Source: Actinomycetota bacterium
GTDB lineage: Bacteria > Actinomycetota > Actinomycetes > S36-B12 > GCA-2699445
Reading direction: 5' to 3'
DNA length: 64,000 nucleotides
NCBI GenBank assembly: GCA_029978705.1
Contig: JAPOIY010000001.1
Coordinates: 118,888-182,887, forward strand
Positions 52,702 to 61,618 of this stretch are shown here, one piece after another. Positions within the stretch are counted from its first letter, which is position 1. Each line of letters begins with the position of its first letter. The notes below the pieces were generated by a model. The model saw nothing but the letters and a program-made list of their open reading frames with translations. It was not told the origin of the DNA and did not search any database. The position numbers were made by a program, and so were the translations under genes.

Positions 52702-54252
52702 TCAGGGGATCATGGGCACGTGCGGGCGGTAGCCCGACTGGCCGAAGGCGCGCTGCTTGTGCATCCGGCAGCGCACATCCGCGCGGTTGCCCGCGACCCG
52801 GTCGGGCAGCGCTCCGGAGTCCAGGAAGCGGGACACGTACCGCAGCGAACACGCGTTGTCCAAACTGCTGGCGTGGGTCGTCTCCTTGACGATCTCCACC
52901 AGCCGGGACCTCGGGAAGAGGCGCCGGACCGTCAGGCTCCCTGCGTACGGGGTGGCGCCGTCGTACGTCCCGGACACCAGCAGAATGGGCGGTGCGGCCG
53001 CGCCGTCGACGTCGAACCGCGGTCCGGCGGCGGCCGGCCAGTGCCGGCACGGAGCGTTGTACCAGGCGTTCATCCACGTCGTGTTCGGCGCTTCCCGGTA
53101 CACCCGCCAGTTGTCGCGCGACCAGCGCGACCACGCCTCGGGCCACGGCGCGTCCGTGCACTGAACGGCGGAGTAGACCGCGAACATGTTGTCGTCGCCG
53201 TACCCACCGACGGCGCGGTAGGTGCGCAGCAACGGCCGCGCCTGATGGCGGCGGACGAAGTCGGAGAACAGGGCGGCCTGACTGAACCAGACGTCGCGGC
53301 TGTAGGCCACGCTGATGAAGGAGTCGATCCACTCCGCGGACCCGATCTTCCCCAGGGCGGGGTGGGCGTCCAGGCGACGGCTCGTCCGGTCGAACGTCCG
53401 GGCCACCTCCGCTCCGGAGCGACCCAGGTGGAACTTGTGATTCCGGTCCCCGATCCACCGGAACCAGCGATCCATGTTGTCCTGCATCGCCACGTCCTGC
53501 TCCAGGTTGGCGCGGTAGAACACGTGCTCGGGATCGACGTTCGAGTCCAGGATCATGCGGTCCACCCGGTCGGGATGCAGCGTCGCATACACCTGGCCCA
53601 GGTAGGTGCCGTAGGAGAAGCCCAGATAGTTGATGCGTTCGGCGCCGAGGGCGACCCGGATCGCCTCCATGTCCGCCACCGAGTCGGTGGTGCGCATGTG
53701 CCGCAGGATCGCCCCGTTCTGGCGGCAGTCCCGGGCGTAGCGCCGCGACCGGCGCAGCCAGTCATCGAGGTCGCTGCGGGGCCGGGGCACGTAGTCGGGC
53801 CGGTCGAACCCGAAGAAGTAGCGGTCGCAGGTGAGGCGGGGGCGGCTCTCGCCCACCCCCCGGGGATCGAAGCCGATCCAGTCGTACCGGTTGCGGACCT
53901 TGGCGGGGAGGCTCTGGCTGAGGAACGGTTCACTGAGCCCCTCACCGCCGGGTCCGCCGGGATTGAGCAGGATCACGCCGCGGTAGTGCTCCGCGGAGGA
54001 CGTGTGCTGGATCCGCGAGACCGCCAGCCGCACGGTCGGCCCATCGGGGTCGGCGGGGTCCATGGGGGCCCGCACGGTGGCGCACTCGATGCCGCCGAAC
54101 CGCAGCGATCCCGAGGTGCACCGGTGCCACTGCAGCGGATCGGCCGCGAGGGCCGGGGAGGTGGCAGTCCCCGCCAGCACGGGCACCGCCAGGAGAGGCG
54201 CAGCGATGGCGCCCGCCAGCGCAGCGGACCCCAACGATCGAAATCGGGACAC
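52702..54252 (-). CDS. secreted TAP-like serine peptidase
   Basis: 516 residues. Signal peptide of about 37 residues (ends PALAADP). Same family as the gene at 1970: LLNPGGPGGEGLSEPF, FDPRGVGESRP, nucleophile elbow LGFSYGTYLGQVY, acid probably in SGTYDGATPY, His in KETTHASSLDN. Actinomycete relatives are tripeptidyl aminopeptidases or proline-type iminopeptidases. Cleaved signal rather than lipobox. GGAGGA precedes the GTG start. Confidence 0.88.
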   Translation of the reverse strand: MSRFRSLGSAALAGAIAAPLLAVPVLAGTATSPALAADPLQWHRCTSGSLRFGGIECATVRAPMDPADPDGPTVRLAVSRIQHTSSAEHYRGVILLNPGGPGGEGLSEPFLSQSLPAKVRNRYDWIGFDPRGVGESRPRLTCDRYFFGFDRPDYVPRPRSDLDDWLRRSRRYARDCRQNGAILRHMRTTDSVADMEAIRVALGAERINYLGFSYGTYLGQVYATLHPDRVDRMILDSNVDPEHVFYRANLEQDVAMQDNMDRWFRWIGDRNHKFHLGRSGAEVARTFDRTSRRLDAHPALGKIGSAEWIDSFISVAYSRDVWFSQAALFSDFVRRHQARPLLRTYRAVGGYGDDNMFAVYSAVQCTDAPWPEAWSRWSRDNWRVYREAPNTTWMNAWYNAPCRHWPAAAGPRFDVDGAAAPPILLVSGTYDGATPYAGSLTVRRLFPRSRLVEIVKETTHASSLDNACSLRYVSRFLDSGALPDRVAGNRADVRCRMHKQRAFGQSGYRPHVPMIP

Positions 54253-54414
54253 GTGATCTCCTCCCGCAGCCCCTCACTCTACTGACGTGCGCCGGCCGTG
54301 CCCGGTTCCGGGCTGTCGGGGGCGCCTCCGGAACTCCCCTGGGGTGAGTCGGGCCGCCGGTTTTGCCACAGTGGCCTGGTGCCCGGAACCGCCGGGCGAC
54401 CGGGAGGGGCCCGT

Positions 54415-55338
54415 ATGCCACAGATCGAACTGGCGGACCAGCTGCCCGGACCCGTGGGGTATGTGCTGGCCGGGGGAGCGTCGTTCGGCGCCACCCAGGT
54501 GGGGCACCTGCGCGCGCTGGCGGAGACCGACATCACCCCGGACTTCGTCGTGGGCACGTCCGTCGGGTCCCTCAATGGCGCGGTGGTGGCGGAGGATCCG
54601 GGTCGGGCCGCCCAACGGCTCACCGAGCTGTGGGCCGGTGTCACCCGGCAGGAGATCTTCGGGAACTCCCTGCTGCATGCGGTCAACATGGCGACCGGCA
54701 AGGAGTCGGCCGTCAAGAACAGCGGGTTGCGCTCCGTGATCGAGCGGGCCATCGTCGCCCGTGACTTCAGCGAGTTGGTCATTCCGCATACGGCGATGGC
54801 CACTGACTTCGACACGGGGCGCGCGGTCGCCCTCAACGAGGGGGATCTCGTCTCGGCCCTGCTGGCCAGTGCCGCCATCCCCCTGGTGTTTCCCGAGGTC
54901 GACCGCAGCGGCCGGCGTTTGGTGGACGGAGGCCTGGTCGCCAACGTGCCCATCGCCGTTGCGGCCGGCATGGGAGCGCAGACCATCGTGGTGATGGACT
55001 GCGGCTTCACCGTGATGCCACCTGAGAAGAACGACACCTACTCCGCCCGGCTGCTGCGGACCGCGGCGATCATGACCAGCCAGCAGGTGCGCCGGGATCT
55101 GGAGGGTGTCACCGACCGCACCGTCCTGTACCTCCCGGGGCCGTGGCCGCTGGGCATCCGTCCGGACGACTTCCGCAGTTCCCCGGAGATCGCCGACCGG
55201 ACGTTCGGCATGACCATGGCGTGGCTGCATGCGCTGCGTCCGCAGGGCCCCGGGCGGTACGGCGCCGCTCCCACGGACGCCCTCACCAGGGATGAACCGC
55301 TGCCGCTGCCCGACCCCGCCTCGCGGATCGGCTCCTGA
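54415..55338 (+). CDS. patatin-like phospholipase
   Basis: 307 residues. Catalytic dyad: nucleophile in FVVGTSVGSLNGA (GxSxG) and Asp in RLVDGGLVANVP; the oxyanion loop is VLAGGASFGATQVGHL. Probably a lipid acyl hydrolase acting at the membrane. GGGAGGGG before the ATG supports 54415; a GTG 36 nt upstream has CACAGT at leaderless spacing (54367-54372) and would add twelve residues, so the start is not certain. Confidence 0.87.
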   Translation: MPQIELADQLPGPVGYVLAGGASFGATQVGHLRALAETDITPDFVVGTSVGSLNGAVVAEDPGRAAQRLTELWAGVTRQEIFGNSLLHAVNMATGKESAVKNSGLRSVIERAIVARDFSELVIPHTAMATDFDTGRAVALNEGDLVSALLASAAIPLVFPEVDRSGRRLVDGGLVANVPIAVAAGMGAQTIVVMDCGFTVMPPEKNDTYSARLLRTAAIMTSQQVRRDLEGVTDRTVLYLPGPWPLGIRPDDFRSSPEIADRTFGMTMAWLHALRPQGPGRYGAAPTDALTRDEPLPLPDPASRIGS

Positions 55339-55410
55339 ATACCGGGTGAACAGAGGATGGCGGGGAGCCCAACCTGGTGCCTGCGCAGGTGCCGACCACC
55401 TACCCGCGGC

Positions 55411-55416
55411 TAGGGT
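55411..55416 (+). promoter_or_regulatory. -10 box TAGGGT for the 55423-57071 operon
   Basis: TAGGGT, 6 nt (GTGCCC), GTG at 55423. The spacing favours this GTG over one 6 nt upstream. Confidence 0.55.
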
Positions 55417-55422
55417 GTGCCC

Positions 55423-55614
55423 GTGGATGACCTGGACCGGGCGCGGAAGGCCTGGCGCAAAGCCGAAGACGACTACGCGGATGCTGTCGCCCCCTACGCC
55501 GACAGCTCCGACGGGTCCGGCCGTCTCAGCAAGAAGGCCGCCATCCGGCTGTCGGAGTTGCGCAGCCGGGCCGACAACCGGATGCAGCGCTACTTCAAGA
55601 AGGCCCTCAAGTAG
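55423..55614 (+). CDS. small basic helical protein, 63 residues
   Basis: Charged, helical, no membrane segment: ARKAWRKAEDDYADAVAPYA at the N-terminus and a lysine-rich end YFKKALK. Not recognised. Its stop is 3 nt from the next gene's GTG, so it leads a three-gene operon. Confidence 0.65.
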   Translation: MDDLDRARKAWRKAEDDYADAVAPYADSSDGSGRLSKKAAIRLSELRSRADNRMQRYFKKALK

Positions 55615-55617
55615 ACC

Positions 55618-56514
55618 GTGGCCGATCCGTCCCTGCCTGCCCCGTTGGCGCCTCAGCCGGGGGAGCGCGGTGTCCTCGCCGACCTCCCCGCCGCCGCGGC
55701 CCGCATCCGGCAGGCGTGGGCGCTGTTCGAGACGGTTGTCGCGGACGTGGACCTGTCCGGGCGCACCCGGTCGCGCGGCCGCACCGCCCGCGACCTGCTG
55801 ATCCCGCTCGGCGCCTGGCCCGACGCGCGGGGCATCCACGCGATGGTCGCCGACGGCCGGTCACAGACCACCACCGCGGAGAGCCAGCAGCGGGCCGAGG
55901 AGCGGCTGCGAGCGGCTCACGCCGATGCGACGCCGGAAGAGGTGCGGGCGATGGTGCGTCGGTCGGCGGACCACATCGTCGCGTGGACCGACAGCCCCGA
56001 CCTGCCGGAGGAGGCGTCGCTGACCGCACCCTCCCCCCTGGGCCCGGTCCCGGTGGGCACGATGATCCACGCTGCCGCCTTCCAGCTCGCGGTCGTGGCC
56101 CGGGATCTGCGTCCCGCCGGCGCCCCACCGTCCCCGGACCTGGATGATCTCGGTGTCGCCGCCCTCGTCGACAGTTCCGGTGCCGTGGCGGCCCGCCTGT
56201 CCGCTGAGGCCTCCATCGCCGCGATCACGCCTACGGGGGTCGCCGGCACCGGAGTCAGCGGTGGGGCGTGGCGCACGGTCCTGGCTCCGGCCGAGCCGCC
56301 CGGCCTGGGGCCGGGGGTGGTGGCACCGGCGGGTCTCCTGGTGGACGTGGCGGCGGGCCGCATCGACCTCATCGGCATGGCCCGGGGGCTGCGGGTGCGG
56401 GACGGCCGGGACCTGGTGGGGATGTCCGTGGTGTTGGACGGCATCCCGGATCTGCCTGCCGCCGGCATGCTGCGGCGAGCGGGGAGCCTGGCGCGGTGGG
56501 GACGGTTGGCATGA
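55618..56514 (+). CDS. DinB/maleylpyruvate isomerase-like helical protein
   Basis: 298 residues. The N-terminal half reads like the four-helix fold of DinB/TIGR03083 proteins (RTARDLLIPLGAWPDARGIH, MVRRSADHIVAWTDSP, GTMIHAAAFQLAVVARDLRP); of the usual metal histidines only some have counterparts, so catalysis is doubtful. The C-terminal half is Gly/Ala/Val-rich and may be an SCP2-like lipid-binding domain. GTG start 3 nt after the preceding stop; the stop overlaps the methyltransferase ATG. Confidence 0.65.
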   Translation: MADPSLPAPLAPQPGERGVLADLPAAAARIRQAWALFETVVADVDLSGRTRSRGRTARDLLIPLGAWPDARGIHAMVADGRSQTTTAESQQRAEERLRAAHADATPEEVRAMVRRSADHIVAWTDSPDLPEEASLTAPSPLGPVPVGTMIHAAAFQLAVVARDLRPAGAPPSPDLDDLGVAALVDSSGAVAARLSAEASIAAITPTGVAGTGVSGGAWRTVLAPAEPPGLGPGVVAPAGLLVDVAAGRIDLIGMARGLRVRDGRDLVGMSVVLDGIPDLPAAGMLRRAGSLARWGRLA

Positions 56515-57071
56515 GCCAGGCCAATTGGGACGAGCGGTACGGCGCGACGGACCGGGTCTGGTCGGGTGCCCCCAATCCCTGGCTCGTGGAGGTCGCGGAG
56601 TCGCTCGTTCCGGGCAGCGCGCTCGACGTCGGATGCGGCGAGGGCGCCGACGCGATCTGGCTGGCGGGACACGGCTGGGCCACGACGGCCGTCGATTTCT
56701 CCCCCGTGGCCCTGAGCCGCGCCCGAAGTGCCGCCGGGGATGTCTCGGTCCGGTGGGAACAGCGCGACCTGGCGACGTGGGTCCCGGACCGGCGCTTCGA
56801 CCTGGTCTCGGTTCAGTTCTTCCATGCCGAGCCCGCGGTCCGGGAGGCGGTGCATCGCGCCGCCTGGCAGGCCACGGCGGGAGTCCTGCTTGTGGTCGGC
56901 CACGACCTGGCCCACCCGGGACCGCCGCCGGAAGAGGTCCGCTACGGGGTGTCCGACATCGTGGCGGCGCTCCCGGGAGCGGAGATCGTCCGGGCCGAGA
57001 CCCGCGAGCGGCCGCGGGACGCGGCCCCCCCGGCCGTGGATGCCGTGGTCGTGGCGCGCCGCCGCGGCTGA
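56511..57071 (+). CDS. class I SAM-dependent methyltransferase
   Basis: 186 residues. WDERYGATDRVWSGAPNPWL at the N-terminus and SAM motif I ALDVGCGEGADAIWLA, acidic VDFSPVALSRAR (motif II), and FDLVSVQFFH (motif post-I/III). Similar to Tam/TehB-like small-molecule methyltransferases. The substrate is unknown. Coupled to the gene before it by ATGA. Confidence 0.87.
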   Translation: MSQANWDERYGATDRVWSGAPNPWLVEVAESLVPGSALDVGCGEGADAIWLAGHGWATTAVDFSPVALSRARSAAGDVSVRWEQRDLATWVPDRRFDLVSVQFFHAEPAVREAVHRAAWQATAGVLLVVGHDLAHPGPPPEEVRYGVSDIVAALPGAEIVRAETRERPRDAAPPAVDAVVVARRRG

Positions 57072-57074
57072 CCG

Positions 57075-58190
57075 TCAGGAGCGGGCGGCCGCGGCCGCTG
57101 CCCCCACCTGGAGTTCCCCGTCGGTGACGGCCCCGAAGACCTCTCCCGGACCGGTCCGCTGCGCGAACCACCAGGGGGACATCTCCGACGAACAGAAGTG
57201 CTGCACCGTCTCGCCGGCACGGCCCCCGCGGCTGGCCATCAGCTTCTCCTTGACCATGGAGTTGTACTGCACGGCGCTGGACTCGGGAGTATTGGAGTTC
57301 AGGACCACCTCCCACCCGGTCTCCCGGGCGTAGCCGCGCAGGCCCGGCACCGACGAGGTGGCGGGGTCGTAGGCCTCCGGCATCATGCCGTTCTCCGACG
57401 TGGTCCACACCCCGTCGGACGTGTTGATCACGATGGTGTGGTTGCCGACCGTGTGGCCCGGGGTGTTGACCAGGGCGACCCCGGGTCCGAGCAGGACGTC
57501 CTCATCGATCATCCGGATCCGGTCCGTGCGCACAGCCGGGTAGGTGCTGCCCTGGAACCACCGCTGCTGGATGGGGTGTTCGCCGGGGAACTGTTCCCAC
57601 TCGCGGCGCATGATGAGCAACTCGGCGTTCGGGAAGAACGGTTCCACCGGCTCGCCGGGGACGGCGAGACCCCGGGCCGCCAGGTCGGGCTGCGGTTCGA
57701 CCGTTCCCAACCAGCGGCGGAGATCCTGAGTGTGCAGATGATCGAACGTGAGGTAGTCCACGTCCTCCGGGCGCAGCCCGATCGCCGCGAGGTGTTCCTG
57801 GACCCGCCGGTACCGTTTCACGGCGGCGGCCTGGACGGCTGCGGGGAGGCGCTCGCCGAGGGCGGCGAAGTAGGCCGTGTTCTCTGCGAGGTCGATGTCG
57901 GTGGGCCCGACGAGCAGGGTCCGTAGGTCGCCGTTATCGTCGTCGAACTGCACGACGAGGAACCGGTTGGTGATGCGCACGAAGGGAGTGGCGAGAGCCG
58001 AGTGCGCGCGGAACAGGGCGTACTCCGTCGGGTAGGGAAGACCGACCAGGTCGAAGGTGCGGACGGCCCGAACCGAACCGGTTGCCGCGAACCAGTCGTG
58101 GAATGCGGGTCCCGCCTCGTGGATGGCCGCCAACTGCCGTCCGGGCAGGGACTGCGCGTCGGCCTCGGTGAAGATGTCGATCGGTCTCAT
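57075..58190 (-). CDS. MBL-fold metallohydrolase
   Basis: 371 residues, longer than usual because of a ~150-residue N-terminal part. Zinc motif DYLTFDHLHTQD (HxHxxD), a further His in VALVNTPGHTVGNHTIVI and later residues near TSENGMMPE. Relatives hydrolyse lactones, thioesters or beta-lactams; this one has no signal peptide. The ATG is placed by TAGGCT 6 nt upstream. The run of Ala at the C-terminus is low-complexity. Confidence 0.82.
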   Translation of the reverse strand: MRPIDIFTEADAQSLPGRQLAAIHEAGPAFHDWFAATGSVRAVRTFDLVGLPYPTEYALFRAHSALATPFVRITNRFLVVQFDDDNGDLRTLLVGPTDIDLAENTAYFAALGERLPAAVQAAAVKRYRRVQEHLAAIGLRPEDVDYLTFDHLHTQDLRRWLGTVEPQPDLAARGLAVPGEPVEPFFPNAELLIMRREWEQFPGEHPIQQRWFQGSTYPAVRTDRIRMIDEDVLLGPGVALVNTPGHTVGNHTIVINTSDGVWTTSENGMMPEAYDPATSSVPGLRGYARETGWEVVLNSNTPESSAVQYNSMVKEKLMASRGGRAGETVQHFCSSEMSPWWFAQRTGPGEVFGAVTDGELQVGAAAAAARS

Positions 58191-58196
58191 CGCGAC

Positions 58197-58202
58197 AGCC
58201 TA
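58197..58202 (-). promoter_or_regulatory. -10 box TAGGCT for the MBL-fold gene
   Basis: TAGGCT, 6 nt (GTCGCG), ATG at 58190. Confidence 0.5.
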
Positions 58203-58229
58203 GTCTCGCTCGCCTCGTCCCACAGCCGG

Positions 58230-59519
58230 TCAGTCCGTGGGGGCGCCCAGGGTGACGACCACCACGGCCCCGTGGTCGTTCTGCCAGTCCAGCCGACCGC
58301 CGGAGGCCTCCGACAGGCGTTCCGCGATCGACAGGCCCAGACCGGTGGAGCCGATGCGTTGCGCCCCGTCCCCCTGCGTGAATCCCGTTCCGTAGTCCCG
58401 CACGACCAGCGTCGCGCCCCCTTCCGCACGGGCGCCCAGCGAGATCTCGTAGGCGGTGCCCTCAGGGGAGTGCAGGAAGACGTTCTGCAGGAGGATGTCG
58501 AGGAGGGTGGTGAGGTCGTCCGCGGCCAGGCGCACCCACACGGGTGCCTCCGGGACCGTGACGGTGGCGGAGCGTTCCTGGTCCTCGGCGAGGACCTGCC
58601 AGAACGCCGCTCGGTCCCGGACGCCCTCCGCCGCGTCGCACTGGGCCCGCAGCCCCTCCCGCTGGGACCGGCGGGCCGCGGTGATGATCTCGTCGGTCTG
58701 GCGCTGCAGGGCTAGGACGTCCTCCTCGAGGCGGGCCCGGACCTCGGGGTCGGCGACACCGTCGAGGTCCACGCTCAGGACCGTCAACGGGGTGCGTAGT
58801 TGATGGGCCAGCTCCGCGGCGTTGGCCCGCTCGTCGTCGAGCAGTTCCTGGACCCGGGAGGCGAGCCGGTTCAGCGCCACGGAGACGTCTTGCACCTCCT
58901 TGATGTCCGATGACTGGGCCCGCGCCGTGAGATCGCCGTCGGCCATCGCGTCCGCGGCCTGGGCGAGTTCGAGGATCGGCCGGGCGGTGCGCCGGGCCAG
59001 GAGCCACGCCGCAACACCGGCGAACGTCAACAACGCGACCGAGACGCCGCCCAGGACGGCGAGGCGCCCGGCCAGCCCCTCCCGCATCTCCTCTGACGTC
59101 ACCGTGACCAGAACGACCCCGGTCTTGTCGTCGAGGATGGCCGGCGCCGACGAGAACGCCAGGTCGCCCACGTCCTCGTTGGCCGACTGGCCCTTCCGGG
59201 CCGCGTGGATGACCTGGTCGGCCCGCGGGTCCACCGGGGCGCCGACCGGAGGTTTCGCCGGGGGCAGGAGCGTCACCACCCCCTCGCCGGGCGGGATGTC
59301 GACCTTCGGCATCCGGACCGTGTCGTCGCTGGTGGCCTTCGCCGAGGCGCGCTGCCAGGCCTTCTCCCAGGCATCCGCGACCACGCGGGCGTGGTCGGCG
59401 GCGTGGGTGATCTCTTCCGAGCGCACGAGGTCGCGCACCGCGAGTCCCAGGGGGATGACCAGCGCGACCAGGGCGACGAAGGCGACGGACAGGCTGAACG
59501 CGACGAGGCGGCGGTACAT
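58230..59519 (-). CDS. sensor histidine kinase
   Basis: 429 residues. Helix at ~7-29, an external sensor region of ~110 residues, a second helix at ~143-165, HAMP (RTARPILELAQAADAMADGD), dimerisation/phosphoacceptor box ELAHQLRTPLTVLSVDL, and an ATPase domain with DILLQNVFLHSP (N box), VVRDYGTGF and RIGSTGLGLSIAERL. Its ATG overlaps the response-regulator stop. The sensor region shows no cysteine cluster or known ligand fold. Probably controls the electron-transfer genes beside it. Confidence 0.9.
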   Translation of the reverse strand: MYRRLVAFSLSVAFVALVALVIPLGLAVRDLVRSEEITHAADHARVVADAWEKAWQRASAKATSDDTVRMPKVDIPPGEGVVTLLPPAKPPVGAPVDPRADQVIHAARKGQSANEDVGDLAFSSAPAILDDKTGVVLVTVTSEEMREGLAGRLAVLGGVSVALLTFAGVAAWLLARRTARPILELAQAADAMADGDLTARAQSSDIKEVQDVSVALNRLASRVQELLDDERANAAELAHQLRTPLTVLSVDLDGVADPEVRARLEEDVLALQRQTDEIITAARRSQREGLRAQCDAAEGVRDRAAFWQVLAEDQERSATVTVPEAPVWVRLAADDLTTLLDILLQNVFLHSPEGTAYEISLGARAEGGATLVVRDYGTGFTQGDGAQRIGSTGLGLSIAERLSEASGGRLDWQNDHGAVVVVTLGAPTD

Positions 59520-60214
59520 CAGGCGTCCGGTGAGGCGACGCTGTCCTCCAGGAGGACCCCCACGCCGCGGTGCACATGGATGAAGCGCGGGTCGTCGAGA
59601 TCGTCGCCGAGTTTGCGGCGCAGCCACGACAGGTGAACGTCCACGGTCCGGGCGCTGTCCGTGCGTTGCCACACCTCACGCAGCAGTTCCTTGCGGCTGA
59701 CGACGCGCCCCGGGTTGGCGGCCAGGTACGCCAGGACGTCGAACTCGAGCCGGGTCAGGTCGAGCGGCGCGCCGTCCACACTGGCGGTGCGGCGGGCCGG
59801 GTCGATCTCCAGGCCGCCGACGGTGACCGCGGCGGGCGTGGGGTCCGCGGCGGCAGCCGCCCGGCGCAGGACCGCTCGCAGCCGGGCCTCCAACTGCTCC
59901 GGCGAGTACGGCTTGACCAGGTAGTCGTCCGCTCCCTCGTCGAGCAGGCGGACGATCAACTCCTCGTCGTCGCGCGCCGTGGCGACGATGATGGGGACCT
60001 GGGACACCGACCGGATCATGCCGAGCAGTCGTTCGCCCGGCACATCGGGCAGACCGAGGTCCAGGATGACCACCTCCGGGTCGCCGGACAGGATGTGCTG
60101 CAGCCCGTCCAGCCCGGTCGTGGTGGAGTCCACGGCATGGCCGCGGGCCGTCAACGCGCGGATGACTGCGCTCCGGATCCCGGGGTCGTCCTCGATCACC
60201 AGTACGTGAGCCAC
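59519..60214 (-). CDS. OmpR/PhoB family response regulator
   Basis: 231 residues. Receiver: acidic pair in VIEDD, phosphoacceptor Asp in VVILDLGLPD, Thr/Ala in VATARDD, Lys in YLVKPYSPEQL. C-terminal winged helix from ~133 with LTRLEFDVLAYLAANPGRVV and RTVDVHLSWLRRKL. GTG start with its own TAACCT box, so it can be made without the upstream redox genes. OmpR-type regulators bind direct repeats of about 11 bp; such repeats occur at 63490-63508. Confidence 0.93.
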   Translation of the reverse strand: MAHVLVIEDDPGIRSAVIRALTARGHAVDSTTTGLDGLQHILSGDPEVVILDLGLPDVPGERLLGMIRSVSQVPIIVATARDDEELIVRLLDEGADDYLVKPYSPEQLEARLRAVLRRAAAAADPTPAAVTVGGLEIDPARRTASVDGAPLDLTRLEFDVLAYLAANPGRVVSRKELLREVWQRTDSARTVDVHLSWLRRKLGDDLDDPRFIHVHRGVGVLLEDSVASPDA

Positions 60215-60218
60215 GGGC

Positions 60219-60422
60219 CTAGGTTAGGCGCAACGCGGCCGCGGGGCAGGTGGCGACCGCCGTGCGCGCCGCCCCGATCTCGTCAGCCGGGATGAGCGTG
60301 CCGCTGGTGGGGATTCCCTTGGGGTAGCCCCAGCGGTCGGCGGCGAGGCGCTCCCGGAAGGCCGCCAGGCAGACTCCGTGCCCCTGGCACCGGTTCCAGT
60401 CGATGGTCAACGTCGCGCTCAT
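60219..60422 (-). CDS. single-cluster ferredoxin, CxxHxxC type
   Basis: 67 residues. Cluster motif CQGHGVC with His in place of the second cysteine, and the distal CysPro in ATCPAAALRL, as in actinobacterial ferredoxins that carry [3Fe-4S] and serve P450s or reductases. The usual three cysteines are all present; a disulfide is unlikely. Overlaps the NuoF-like gene by ATGA. Likely shuttles electrons within this gene string, not to a P450, as none is near. Confidence 0.88.
   Translation of the reverse strand: MSATLTIDWNRCQGHGVCLAAFRERLAADRWGYPKGIPTSGTLIPADEIGAARTAVATCPAAALRLT
60221..60226 (-). promoter_or_regulatory. -10 box TAACCT for the two-component genes
   Basis: TAACCT, 6 nt (AGGCCC), GTG at 60214; it lies inside the last codons of the ferredoxin gene. 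Confidence 0.5.
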
Positions 60423-61618
60423 GTGTCACCTCGTTCGATCACGGCCAGGGCGGAACGTACCGCGGCCACGGTGGCCGACGGGTGAGCGCACAGGCCGCGG
60501 CCGTCGACCTCGGCCATCGCATGCTCCGCGGAACCGCCGGCGGCGAGTTCGCGCGCCAGGGTGGGGAGGCCGAACACACACGGACCGCATTGCCCCGCCG
60601 ACTCGGCGGCGAGCCGGGCGGCGATCGCTGCAAGGACCTCCCGCAGGGGGACTCCCGTCGGGAGGACGACCAGTACGCCGGCTCCCCAGCGGGCGTCGAC
60701 CGACGCGAACGCGTCGCGGTCCAGGGGCACACGGGCCAGATCGGCCCACCGGGCCCAAGCGCCGTGCCAGCCGCCGGTCACGACGATCCCCGGGTGCTCG
60801 AGAAGTCCGACGCGAGCCATGAGGTCCGCCACCGTCCACGTCCGCGGCACCTCGTAGACGCCGGGGCGGGCAACGGCACCGGACACCGTGACCAGGGCGC
60901 TCGTGGGCGCATGCCCGCGCGTCGCCTGGGCCAGACGGGCGAAGGTCTCGACGTTGCTGAGGAAGACCGAGCCGCGGCGGACCCGGGCGCGGGGATCGCG
61001 CGGCGGCAGGCCGAGATCCTGGGGCAGGGACGTGTCCCCGCCCAGGCCGCGGATCACGGCCGTCGCCTCTCCGGAGACGAACCGGTGGGGAACGGCATCG
61101 ACCCGCCACTGCAGCCCGGTTTCGGTGCGTTCCGCGACCGCGCGTCGCACGGCGGCGACGACAGCGGCGCGTTCCGCCGCCAGCCGGATCACGACCTTGC
61201 CGCAGCCGGTGGCGCTGGCGACGGCCGCAGCGCCGTCCAGGACCTGGTGGGGGACATGGCACAACAACTGGCCGTCCTTGGCGCTGGTCTCCTCCCCCTC
61301 GTTGGCGTTGACGACGACCGCGGTGACGCGGCGCCCGGCCATGCTGGCCAGTTTGCGGTCGGTGGGGAAGCCTGCCCCGCCCGCGCCCCGCAGCCCGGCA
61401 TGGGCGGCGGCGGCCACCAGGTCCGGCAGGGCCAGGTGCGGCTGTTCGCCCCACAGGGCCCGGTGCCGGGTGAGGTCCACGAAGTCACCCGCCTGCGCTA
61501 CGCCTGCGAAGAGCGGCCCCGTGGTCAGACGCAACTCGTCCGGCCGGGGCGCGGCCGGGTGGTCGGCCAGGTCGATACCGGGGATGCCGGTCGTCAGGAC
61601 GGGGGAGACGGTGCTCAT
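60419..61618 (-). CDS. NuoF-like FMN/Fe-S and SLBB protein
   Basis: 399 residues. Like the 51-kDa subunit of complex I: FMN/NADH-type segment GLRGAGGAGFPTDRK with VVNANEGEETSAKD, an SLBB domain (VTVSGAVARPGVYEV), and a C-terminal Fe-S segment ESAGQCGPCVFGLP plus GLCAHP. The first of NuoF's four cluster cysteines is Ala here (SAGQC versus SCGxC). Predicted to take electrons from NAD(P)H and hand them to the ferredoxin encoded next. No nuoE or nuoG is present. Coupled by ATGA on both sides. Confidence 0.87.
   Translation of the reverse strand: MSTVSPVLTTGIPGIDLADHPAAPRPDELRLTTGPLFAGVAQAGDFVDLTRHRALWGEQPHLALPDLVAAAAHAGLRGAGGAGFPTDRKLASMAGRRVTAVVVNANEGEETSAKDGQLLCHVPHQVLDGAAAVASATGCGKVVIRLAAERAAVVAAVRRAVAERTETGLQWRVDAVPHRFVSGEATAVIRGLGGDTSLPQDLGLPPRDPRARVRRGSVFLSNVETFARLAQATRGHAPTSALVTVSGAVARPGVYEVPRTWTVADLMARVGLLEHPGIVVTGGWHGAWARWADLARVPLDRDAFASVDARWGAGVLVVLPTGVPLREVLAAIAARLAAESAGQCGPCVFGLPTLARELAAGGSAEHAMAEVDGRGLCAHPSATVAAVRSALAVIERGDT

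Noticed and set aside
55375..55390. Terminator at the CCTGCGCAGG dyad after the patatin gene
   Set aside because: Only 5-bp arms and too close to the next -10 box to judge.
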